64,000 bases of DNA from Takifugu bimaculatus (taxonomy: Eukaryota > Chordata > Actinopteri > Tetraodontiformes > Tetraodontidae): the NCBI GenBank assembly GCA_004026145.2, contig CP034990.1:8627832-8691831 (forward strand), in the 5' to 3' direction. Below the pieces are notes generated by a model. It was not told the origin of the DNA. It saw nothing but the letters and a program-made list of their open reading frames with translations, and made no database searches. Position 1 is the first letter of the stretch; every line of letters begins with the position of its first letter. The translations under genes and the position numbers were made by a program. Positions 23,301 to 35,300 of this stretch are shown here, one piece after another.

Positions 23301-26300
23301 ATGTGGAGTCTGTTCTGAAAGCCAAAAGTGCACATTTACCCAATAAAAGAACAGGGGTCATTGTGAGGACTGTCATTAGCATCACTCAGAAAATCCTCAG
23401 AAAAGTTTTATTCTAAAGAAGCAGCACAAACCTGTGTAATGTTCATTTCCTTGTGCAGCGCATGTGAGCAGCTGAGCCATGGAGGATCCCACTGACTTTG
23501 AGGTGCTGCCCAGATCTTGAGCACACTTTTCCAACTAAAGTAAAGGGTTTCAAATCGAGAACAAATGGAAAAATGACATCTTGGGATCGAAATATCAGGG
23601 CGAAACCACCGAACACGGCTTACTGCTACCTATATCACTCACTGATTCGCCAGGCAGCGGCTTCAGCTGGGTGTTAACCGCCGCCATCTTGGCATCTTGC
23701 AGCTCACTCCTCAGAGTCTGGATTGCTGTGAGAGCAGAGTCGATCTCCATGGGGCCACAGGCTTCATGAGCCTGTAAAATTAAGAAAGACAACAAAAATA
23801 CATACATCACTTTGACACAAGCTCTATTAATGTCACAAAGAAAAGAAAACCTTCGCTATCAGTCCTGCAACTGAGGCCAGCAGAAGATGGCTGCTTATCT
23901 GTGGAGGTAAAAAACTGGATATAATCTTTCTGTGCTCTACCTTCTGTGCAGATGTTCTCAGCTCTGCCAGACAGGTGGCCAGGTTCTTGGCACACTGACC
24001 CAGTTGCATGGCTGCAGCCTGATCCGTCACCGTGGGAACAGATGACTTGGCTGAGGTCACCATCTTACTACCGGGCTAAACAAAATAAAATTTAAAAAAT
24101 AATAAAATAATTGTTGATTCACATGAGGGTGCAAGAGCCCAGCATAGTTATGTGGGGATTAAAATCAGTGCTGCTTTCTAGACAGAGCTAAGAGGCCCCA
24201 AATAAACTATTTATAATCTAAATCAGCCTGGATGTAGGATCGAATTGGGACGTGAGGTTTTACTGAGAAGATTTTAAAAAACATCTTCTCTGTGTGTCTC
24301 TGAACTGCACCTGTAAGAAGTTCTGGCTTGCAACGATGAGCGCTAGCTGTGCGCTGAGGTCTTCAGGATTGGCCTGGCTACTACGCACCCCCTGCACCAG
24401 CTGTGGAATGTGGTCCGCCACTGCCTACACACACGAGACACACGGTCTTCAATACAGCCTGTTAGATCATCTCGGAATCAAACAGACCCAAACAGCAGAC
24501 ACAACTAAGTAAAAACACACATCAAAAAAGTGATGAATGTCACCGTGGTGGCATACAAATCGTGATCCATTTGTTTTAGGATTATGTTAATTTGAACTTC
24601 TAATATTAGAACTTGCGTAGTTAATCTCCAGGTGATAGTGGGCATCTGTTTAATAAGCCTGGTGGCCTCTCACCTTGCAGCTCTGCACCAGCTGCTGATG
24701 TGCAGCCGTGTTCTTGTTGGAGGCGGCAGCGTTCTGAGCAGCAGCAATGGTCTGTGTGGCTGCAGCTGCAGCCTGCTTGGCAGCATTCTAAGGACAGAGA
24801 AAGAATGCTTGAAAACTGTGTCTTCTGTAGTCCGTTAATCTGTAAATGCACAAGTGTCTTGTTGTCTGCTCAGATTTGACTTCACTGACCTCCAGTCTGT
24901 TAATCAGTTTCTTTTTGATAGCGTTCTGCGCAGCAGCATTGGTGGCCACCCTCAGACCCTCCGCTGCCTCCCTCAATCTCTGCTGCTGGTCCTCATTCTC
25001 TGGGTACGCCGCGGCGCCCTGGCAACACACACAAACAAACATGAATAATTACCAAGGAGAGGATGGCTATGGGGAACAAAATTAACAGTATTTTCCTGCT
25101 TCTGTATCATTTTTAAAATGCAGTATTTTCTGCTTTCAAACTTTTACATCTGCTTTGAGACACTTTTTGGCCTCCCATGTTCAGTGTTATGACAATCATG
25201 TATTATAGATCTGTGTGAAAATGACCAAAATTCAGTCAGAAAAATCTGCACTTTTGACGACTCCAAATGTCAGCGAGCACTTTATCATTTGTTCATGAAT
25301 CCAGCAGCACAGTTAAAGCGCCTGTGTCTCCTGCTGTTGTGCTGGAAGATAAGCTCGCTGCTATCATGTTAACTAGAAAATGGCAAGCTTAACCTGCAGC
25401 TGAAGAAATACAGAGCTCAGTCCTACAGATGGTGCTAGAAGAGAACATGACAATGATAAACACAGAGAAACCATATCAAAGCACTATTCATAGTAATGTC
25501 ACTGCCGACAACATCATGAGTATCACTTAAGTTGTGAAAAATGCAGTTCAGAAGCTAAGAGGTAGCACTCTGTAGAACAGCACCCAGCTACAGGGCAGCA
25601 GTTAACTTCCCCCATTTATTAACAATGCTGCAATTCTGTGGACAGCTAACGGGGCTGATGTGGAGAGATTCGAGATAGAGAGCTGGTGCAGGACCACATA
25701 CTGGATCTCTGCGTCCTATCTGGATGTTGTGGCTGGTTATTTACCACATTCCTTGTCCTGTAACATCGAGCAGAGCCACCGCAGCAGAAGGGGCTCATTG
25801 TTTTGTTGCGAAGGACGTAAATGTGTTTAGCAGTAGCTACAAGTAGCGAGCCATCTGAAGGATTTCAGCAACAGAACCAGAAGCCACGAGGCTTTTCAAA
25901 GCGCATTACTGTTTGGAAAGTTCACTTAGAAGCAAAAGTTTTTCATATTGCTGAATACTTTCAATAGAAAACACATGCAGGGGTCAACTTCACGAACTGG
26001 GGATTGATTAGAATTTCTGTTTTTTTGACAGCTTTTGAGCAAAAGCACTCAAATGCTTTACTGGTTCACCTTTGCTGCCTCCACCATCCTCGCAGTCGCA
26101 TCAGCCAGCAGTTTAGCAGCTGCCAGCAACTTCTTCGAGTTATCCACGTCCACCTCAGCTTCGGCATCTGACCTCATGGCGTTCACCAGGTCTGAGGTGG
26201 CCTGGGCCAACACCCGAGCCTGGCGAACCATCTCTCCTGTGTGGAGACAAGGCAACGAGCCAAAGGTAAAGTTTAAAGTTTGCCATAAAATCTTGAAACT

Positions 26301-29300
26301 ATTTTTAAACACATTCTGTCTTCAGATTAAAAAAGTGCTCTCCGGATTGAGGGTGTTTTATGCCACCTGCACCGTTTCCTGTTGTGGGTGTATAATATCT
26401 GAACCAAAATGCTTTTGAAAACATTCTATTTATTAGGCTAATGAGGTAAGACCAAAAGGATTAGAAAGGTTTTTTGTCTGTATTCCCTCCATGAAAGCCG
26501 TCCCAGAATGCCACAAGAGATACAACTGATGTGTGACGGACTGCTTTTCTCCATTTCATGTTTCACATTTGGACCCACATCAGTTTTCCTATAACCTGAC
26601 ACGCTGTTAAAAAGTGATATTTCCCAGCTATCTTCATGAATTCTGTGGTGCAAACAGCAGTTCTACTTGTCTATCGGCTCCATCAGTCAGGCAGAGCTGT
26701 CAGAACCCAGAAGCCAGTTTTATCTCTGGGGCTTCACCGTTACTGTCAGCAGCCCATTCAGAACCACAGTCAAAAGCCTTGGAGCTAAAGAAAGATTTGA
26801 CCTTTTCGGTGGTCAAGAACTTTCATTAGATTTCTAATGTACTCTGATTTACAAACATTCCTGTCATGCTTGCTAGCTCAAATCTGTGCTTCCATCACTT
26901 GATACCATCGCCATGCAAAGTGTATCATATGCTAAGAGATACACAGAAATTTATTTAGACTGTTGTCTAAACAATCTTTCAAGACATCATACAAATCTGA
27001 TCATCACCTGCATCTCCCATGGAGCTGAAGATGCTCTCAGTGACGGTCATGATAGTGTCTGTGGCCTGGTCGTAGCGGCCGATTGGCTCCCCCCTGGCTG
27101 TGTGCTGACGGACGTGTTGCAGGAGGTCTTCCAGAGCTTGACCCACCACACTAGCTGCTGCGCTCACCTACAGGACAGGAGCAGCATCATCAGCATTAGT
27201 TCAGTCAGGCTGAAGCTGCGTTACACCCTGATATCAGCAGTGGAGGCCCAAGGGCCCATGATCCTCATGCTTCTTACACACAGACTAATTACAAGCACCA
27301 GCCTGACACTTGGCATTCTAACTGAGTCACCAATTACTGTTGTCATACTCATACCCATACTCAACTGTTATATTAACATACAAGCAAAAATAAAATGGGA
27401 AATGAGCTGAGCTTGATGCAGTTTTATAGAATGACCTGTTTTAGCAGCTCGCCGTCTTCTGTGGCTGAGAGGCAGGCCTGGATGCAGCTTTCCACTGAGC
27501 GATCCACCAGCTTTCCAGCTTCGATGAGCTGCTCCTGGCACACTGGGGAACTGATGGTGGGGCTGACAACCTGCAACAATCAATCGTGAGAGAGAACAAA
27601 TTGGAAACCAAACATGTTAAATAAAAGGGAAGTGCAAGTTTGCTGTTTGATTTAAGGCCAAAACACAGAAGCAAAGATTGAATTTCTTCTAAATCCACAG
27701 ACATTTGTATATGCGTTCTTTTCAATGAGATTAATCCAACATAAAGAAGGTTGAAAAGACACTGAGCAGATGGTTTTCACCAGAGCTGAACGGAGAGGAA
27801 AGGATTTGTTTAGCAAATGCAATTATTCAAATGAAGAGCCAGGAGGGCATTTAACTAATTGCAACTATGTGGGTTGTTCAATTAAAGATGTGCAAATGTG
27901 ATGAGCACTCAGGGAGTTTAGCTCAGCCTGGATGCATAAAAGCGCCACTCCAAATAACACAGCAACAAATATGTAGCTGCTGAAATTTCATCAAACAAGC
28001 ATCATTTACCAGTTTGGGGATCAATAAATGACATCTAGATGAAATACACAAATGAAAACAATCATGTCACATGACATATTTTTTACTTGTGGGCATCTCA
28101 GAATTGCATGTTTTTGATGCTTGATGGTGTAGCTGAGGCGTAAACCAGACACATCCTGACCTTGGCACAGGCCACCAGCTGAGAGGTGGACAGAGCACAC
28201 TGGGTGGCGGCAGCAATGACTCGGTTCTGCAGCACAGTGTCCTCGGCGACCTGCGCCACGTTCTTGGCCTTTAGTACCAACATGGCGGCGGCGTTGGCCA
28301 CTGCTTTGGCCAGATTCATCAGGATGTCCTGCAACAACCAACAAGCTCATCACAATGTCATCGGCAGATAAGATATAAACGTGGCACCGACACCAACAGA
28401 TAGAAGCTTCAGGATCAGGATACAATCCAGCATCAGTTTATTGTCACTATGGCCTTCAGGCTAAAGCTTGGAAATTCACATGTAAAACACTGAACAGAAA
28501 GGAAACACATGAATGCTTGATTTTATGAAGAACAGCTATAATCATGGCCCTTCTGGGGGTTGCACTATGGCCTGAATACCACGAATGAAAAACAGCGGGT
28601 TAACCCACAAAATTAACAGGTGTTAAAAACTGAATGCTGAGCTCGATTTACAGAGAAACCTGCACAGCAGCTGGTGCAAAGACTGCAGAGTTACCTGAAA
28701 CCTCTCGTCTGTCTCGTTCTCTCCAATCTGGCGCAGGAGGTCTCCGCTGGCCTGGCCAATGCTTCCTGCTGCTGTCAGCACAGTCTGTCTGGGCTGTCTC
28801 AGACACAGACATACACATTAAGTTTCGTGATGTCACAGGTCTGTACATTTTGTAGACTAGCAGTTGACAAGCGCCCACGCATTAAATTCTGAACGATGCA
28901 TTCACAACAGCATCCCAACAGAACCTAGAACATTTCAAATCCTGAAACACAAGCAGGAATGCAGCTGCATCAGGGGTAAATGGATGCAGTTCTGTGGTTC
29001 AGTCAGCTGATCCATGTCTCACCTCTCCAGATGCAGGTTCCACAGCCTTCAGCAGGTCCGACACAGCTCCAGCGAGCGTCCGCGCTGCTCTCATCAGGTC
29101 ATTCCCCCCACCGACATCGTCCTCCATCAGCGCAGCCAGCAGCTTCACACCCTTTGACATTTCCGTCAGGTTGGAAGAGATAGTGGTGATGGCACAGCCC
29201 ACCGCAGTGTAGTCCGTGTCGGTCGGGTCGCCTGAGGACAGAATCAGTAAAAGTCATCAGAAGAACCTGGATATAACTTGTGGAGGGCGATAAAAAATGA

Positions 29301-32300
29301 GTGAACAGTGGGAATGGTACTAATCCGTGATGTTCTGCTGTCAGGACCTGAACTAACATGGGTCTGACAGAGTGGTTCTGGCAGAACTCTACAAAGGGAC
29401 AGTTATCGGTGGAAATGTAAATCCGCCCAGTCACTGACCGGCCGTGAGGTTAACCACAGAAGCTGTTCCTGCTGTGATGGCGTCGACCTGGGAGTGGATC
29501 TCATGTTTGGACTCGTCCATCCTGTTCTGGATCCACACCCTTGATGCCTGCATACACAGAAGAAGACCACACCCAATATCAGTACATACTGTAGCAGAAG
29601 AGGACCGTTTCTCTATATTAGGAACATTCAAAATGACACAAACCATGTCCTGTCCCAGCGGTGGCAGATTGTCTACCTCATCGAGGTCAATCTGGGCTTT
29701 CTGCACGGCTTGCATACTGGAGTTGATGGTTCCCATCAGTGCCTGCTGGGCTGAACTCTACATATTCAAACACATAAAAAAATTACAAACATCAGCAGAG
29801 GAAATTTGTATGAGCATCACCCGCCTCACCAGTGGTGGCATGTGGCCGCGGTGCATTTGGCCCGTGGTGATCTGCTGCTGAGCAGATGGCATGGTGCCCA
29901 CGCTGAGCAACTCTGTGCCAATGGAGCCGGATCGAATCACCCCTGGCAGCGCCACCGAACCATGCTCAACACGGCCAACTCGGTTAAACTGCTGCTGCAG
30001 GATGGTGGACCTTCCAAAAGGAAACAATAAATGAGGATGAAAAGATGCGGTGAGGTGCGAAGCTCCACAAATAAGACACATTCCTCTTGTATAAGATTAG
30101 AATCAGACACTGTAGCAGACATAGAGCCATTAGAGCTTGTTTCACAAAACTTCCATTCAACATACAGTACAACTGCAGCTGAGTAGTGATAGAACAATAA
30201 CAGCAGCGAGCTGTGTCTGTCTGCCAGACACCAAGATAGATGCAGATCTGCTCTTCCATGTTGAAGGCAAAGCGGCAGATGAACTGAGCCGGGATCTGAA
30301 TTCATTATTAGTTAGTGCTGACCAACAGTCCACAGTCAACGATGTCATCTGCCTCTCATAGTGAAATGTTGCTCACTAAGGTAGTGCAGCAGAATTTGCT
30401 CACACAATGATTATCTCAGAAGAATGCCAAACTACTGAGGTATTCATGTGGGGAAATGAGTTTCAGTAGGATGGATGTGCTGCCTTCAAGAACGCTGCTG
30501 AAAAGGAAATTAAAGCTAAAAGAAAAGGGGTCAGGATGATATGGTCCTTGCTGGACTATTCAATAACATGGAGGCGCCATTCCTGCTACTGCAGACTTGA
30601 TATGAGATCATATAAAAGCACTACCAGGATTTTGCCACAGACTTTATTGAGGTTAATCTGAGTTGCTGGCTTTTGTAGAGCTTTTTTTAGTAGAATTATT
30701 GATTTATAGAGCTCCTTTTGAAATAAGTGACCAAATACGACAAAGAAAAAGGCGACAGCTGCCTGCATCTTTGGCTTCCTTTAGCTGCTCAGTTTAGCAC
30801 AGAGGGACCATTACAGAAAATACGGCAAAACCATGTTAGTTTGCTGACAACTTCAGCAAAATTTCAACCATCTGTGAGGGTCATTCTTAAATATGAAAAC
30901 ATCTATGCGGAAGACCTTGTGACACACTCACATATTTCAAAGCTTGAGTTTAAATGCAGCTCCAGATCTTTTGATGTTTTGAACATAGTAAAGCAAGAAA
31001 CTCCCATTTTCTTTGGCTGATCAGATCATTATAAGTTAGAATATGTCAGCTATCTGGTTCAACCATCTTGATGGGCTGAAACAACGTTAAAGCTACTATC
31101 TTTACACACTTTTTGGGGGATACGGATTCTTCCAGCATGGTGGACTCCTCATCGCCTTCCAGGCCAAAGCGATCTTTGCTTTGCTTCTGCAGGAAACAGA
31201 AGAACACACAATTTATGATGCAACTCAAGGAGGAAATGGCTGAGTAACAAGAGAACAGATAGGTATGTTTGATTGAGAAATAAATCCCTGTGAGAGACGG
31301 CTTTAAGCAGTGAGTGCTGAGACCATTGGGGTGGATCAATGATGACCAGTGATCAATGAACGATCAGCAGCAGTTACTGGCTCTCAGCACTGTCCCCTGC
31401 GTGTCTACAGAGGAATGTCACCTTTTTCAGGATGATGTCAATGTAACCAGCGATGAGCTGGGAAATCTGCTCCCCTTCCGTTGTCTGCACAGAGTAGTAG
31501 CTCTCCTGGTACTCCCCAAAGTCCTGCAAACACCCAGAAGGAGTATTCCTCTCTAGATCTGGCCGATTGCTCTCGAGCACGATAAAGGTGTATCTGCGCA
31601 CATATATACACACATGGTGTTTCTCACCAGCGTGAAGCTCTTGGGTGATGCTGCCCATCTTTTCACAGTGGTAAGCGGCCACTCTTGAACCACCTCTTTG
31701 GTCCTCTCGTCCACCCTCATCACAGACTCTTTGGTGATTCCCAGGAGACGTGGCACCAGTTTGTTCTTACTCTTCATCTTTTCCTGCAGGAACATCAGCA
31801 GCGTTAAACATGCTGAATGATATGTGTGTTCCAGTCTGTGTCGGTGGAGTTTAAATGTTTGGGGTTTTTTTGCAGAGCAACTCATTCACATCATCAAATT
31901 AAGCATTAATGCATCAGCTTTCTGGAATCCATTTGGGTTCAGATGTGTTCAGATGTGTCATCAGTGGTGAAGCAGCATCTCAAGTCATTTATTTACAACT
32001 GACCACCTTGTTGTGGTTGCGCACACGCACGCACGCACACGCACGCACACACACACAGACACAGACACACACACACACACGCTTCAAGTTCTGCAGCTGT
32101 GCCTTTGAGTCAAGTTACATAAAACCTGTAAACAATGGAATCTATTGTCACTATTGTGCACATCTGTACAGAAGTGATGCAGAGTCCTGTAGTCACATTA
32201 CAAACATTATTATTAAGAGAAAAGTATATTTTTCAGTACTTCATCACAATTACAATGAGCTGAACCTCCCACCTTTATGGTCATTATTACAGCTGTTCAA

Positions 32301-35300
32301 GGTTTCCATGATATACAAGTATGAAAATGCAAATTGAAAGATAAGAATTACTTCCCTTTGATTCTCTGAGCTCATCAGTGATGTTGCTGATGATCAGAAA
32401 AGAAATGTATTTATTATAAAGACTAACAACCGCTAACTTTCCTGAGGGTTGTAATATCATCATAAATGAAGTCCTCTTCTAAAGCAGCTTTTGGCCATTA
32501 CTGTGTATTTGTGCTTAAACTGATGCATTATGTGTTAAGAGAAGAACTAAGTGGACATTTTAATCATGGTACAACCCAACGCTCCCTTCAGTCATTTGCC
32601 CACATTCTTTTCAAACTTTATTTAGAGATGAGATCAACTGTAGCAGTATTTCAATTCACAGAAACAGCTGCTGAAAACTTACTGGGACCTGCCAACACTG
32701 ACAGAAGATTAGGTTTACTAAATCATCCATCTTATTTATCTTTTCCTTGTTCCACTAAACTCTTCTACCCCACTCAACCACTCAGGTCTCCATCTTGTTG
32801 CACCACAAGTCGAGAGGAGTTTTTATTTTCCAAGCAACACCCTGGACAGACGCTGGATGGACACTGAGGGCAGAGAGGTGAGTTGTGTAAATGTCCTGGA
32901 GGACCTGTAAACTCTGTGAGGCCTTCTGGAGGTTGTGGGCAGAGCACTTCAGGGTGCAAATCGCAGCTCCTGTGTGTGGTTTCCGCTCCACTGGAACCAA
33001 CTTGAGGGTAACGAAAACCACAAAAGTGGGCAGGTCAACATCAATTTGGATGGAGGAGAATAGAGACTCAATGCCAGGAAACGGTCCGAGTTTTACGTTT
33101 ACTCTTTAGGGCAGGCCTGGCCAACCCGCGGCTCCCGAGCCGCATGCGGCTCTTTGCCTGGTTTCATGCGGCTCTAACGTTCATATCGACATTTGGGTTT
33201 GTGTTTTTTAATGTGCGTGTTCGCTTCGCTTGAGTTCAGTATGGTACTTTTGCCAAACGTGCATGCGCGTTAGATGAAAATACCGCAACGTTTCTCAGTA
33301 GGGACAAGATCTTTTGAGTAAATAATTAGTGTCAAGTTCGCCTTCAAAATGGCAGGGAAAAAATGCACGAAAGCTTCGTGACCCGGTTCCGTGATCTACA
33401 ACTGAAAAGGCCACAGATTGCGTTCCTCGTCGCCCCTTTTAATGTGAAGCCGCACTGTTTGAAAGCCCCGCTAGTCACAGATGAAGCTGCAAGCTGAGTT
33501 GGAGATTATCGATCTTTGTGAGGAGGACCAACTGAAACCTGCTTTAAGGGAAGGGGCCATTGAGTTCTGGAAAAGTGTGCCAATGGAAAAATAGCCCAAT
33601 GTCAAACGGGCTGCACTTATGATACTGTCAATATTTGGGTCAACATACGTCTGCAAGTCTGTGTTTTCTATCCTCAAACATGTGAAATCAAAGCATCGAT
33701 CTGTTCTGACTGAGACCCATGTGAAAGAATTGCCTGGAAACAACTGAATACAAGCCAGATTTGAAGAGGATTGTTCAAATCAAGGAATGCCAGAAGTCCC
33801 ACTAAGCAACATGCATAGTAAGAGAAAAAAAGATATTTTAATTATTATATTTTCTTTTGTGGACTTAGTTGAATTGAGAGTTTTTGTGTGTGAGACAGTG
33901 CACACAATGTTCATTGTTGAAAATGACTGGCCCGTGGTCTGTAGAAGTCAAATTCTGTCATTATCATGTTGGTGTGTGACATTTACAATAAATCTGGCTA
34001 AGCAGAGGTCTGTGTGTGTGTGAGGAAGGGATGAGGTGATGTTCATGTGTGCCCATGTGTATGATGTGGCTCTTTGGGATAACACAGTAAAAAATGTGGC
34101 TCTTAGGCTCTGACAGGTTGGCCACCCCTGCTTTAGGGTATAAAAAAACAAGTTGAGTGTGGACATCTCTGCTGGAAACACCTGCTGAAAACTGTCTGGC
34201 AGAAGCTGAGAGAGACCAAAGAAAGGGACTTCTCCCCAGCCATCACCAAAAATGAGCTCATTTTATACAAAAGCTTTGCAATGAAGCCAGAAAGTCATTC
34301 ATCGTGGCAGACAGGAAGGCTTCCCACAGGATGCCCTCTGGGGGACAAATTATCTTAGATGGAGGACCTCTCTGTCACATAACCCGCGCTGGTGCTGCAT
34401 CAGCCAAAGTACTGCTTTCAGCAGATGTCAGTGGGGAACTGGACTTTCTTCAGAGGAAGGAGATCCATATCATTCCCCCCACAGCCCACCACCATAACCC
34501 ACCACAGAACCCCACAACCTACCATAGCCCCCAAGAATTCCCTGTAGGACCCCATGGACCACCACAAGACCCCACAACCCACCTTAGCCCATCAGAGGAC
34601 CCCATGGACCACCACAGGTCCCCACAACCCACCTCAGCCCACCAGAAGACCCCATGGACCACCACAGCCCCCCACAATCCCCCGCAGCCCACCAGAGGAA
34701 CCTGCAGTCCACTGAGACAGTATGACAGTGAGACAGTGCAATGATGAACTAGTGCACTACACACGTGTTGCTGAGACATCCCAGTCAGAGAAGATCTGGA
34801 CAAAGATCGACCGTCTCTGGACTCTGAATGCAGCCCTTGACGTCAGAGTATTTTTGAATTACTGCATTTGAATTGACAATCAAATGTTTTTTTAATCGCA
34901 TATCTAATGAAAATTTGATATATAATATAAATTTGACATTTTATCATATAAAGTATTGCCATCTCCATAATTTCTCTTCATATCTACACTGAAGACGAGG
35001 AGCGGTTTCTGACCCTGGTTCAGAAGACCTGCAGAGACCTCCTGCTGAGCTTTGCTCCAGACTTTTTTATCCAGTTAAGATCAAATCCCAGAGAAATGAT
35101 TTCATGCTTTATAGAGATATAAAGCTCCAGCTTCATTTCAGCTAATTCAAAAATCTGCTTCTCTCATTGATATAATTCAAAAACAACTAGAGGCATTGTT
35201 TTTCCTCCACTTGATCCTTTTAATGGAAGAAGCTGGTGCAGCTTCTCTCTGACACCTTACCTTGACCAGGAAGAAGGAGACGCCGTATGTCCGCAGAGAG

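Noticed and set aside
25019..26069. 1 kb tln2 intron searched for an extra exon or hidden gene
   Set aside because: Flanking exons join in the right phase to give the conserved MVEAAK-GAAAYPENED, and no protein-like frame or terminal repeats were recognised.
32466..32867. 133-residue ORF in tln2 intron 8
   Set aside because: Opposite strand to tln2, no recognised domain, AT-rich composition; probably chance.
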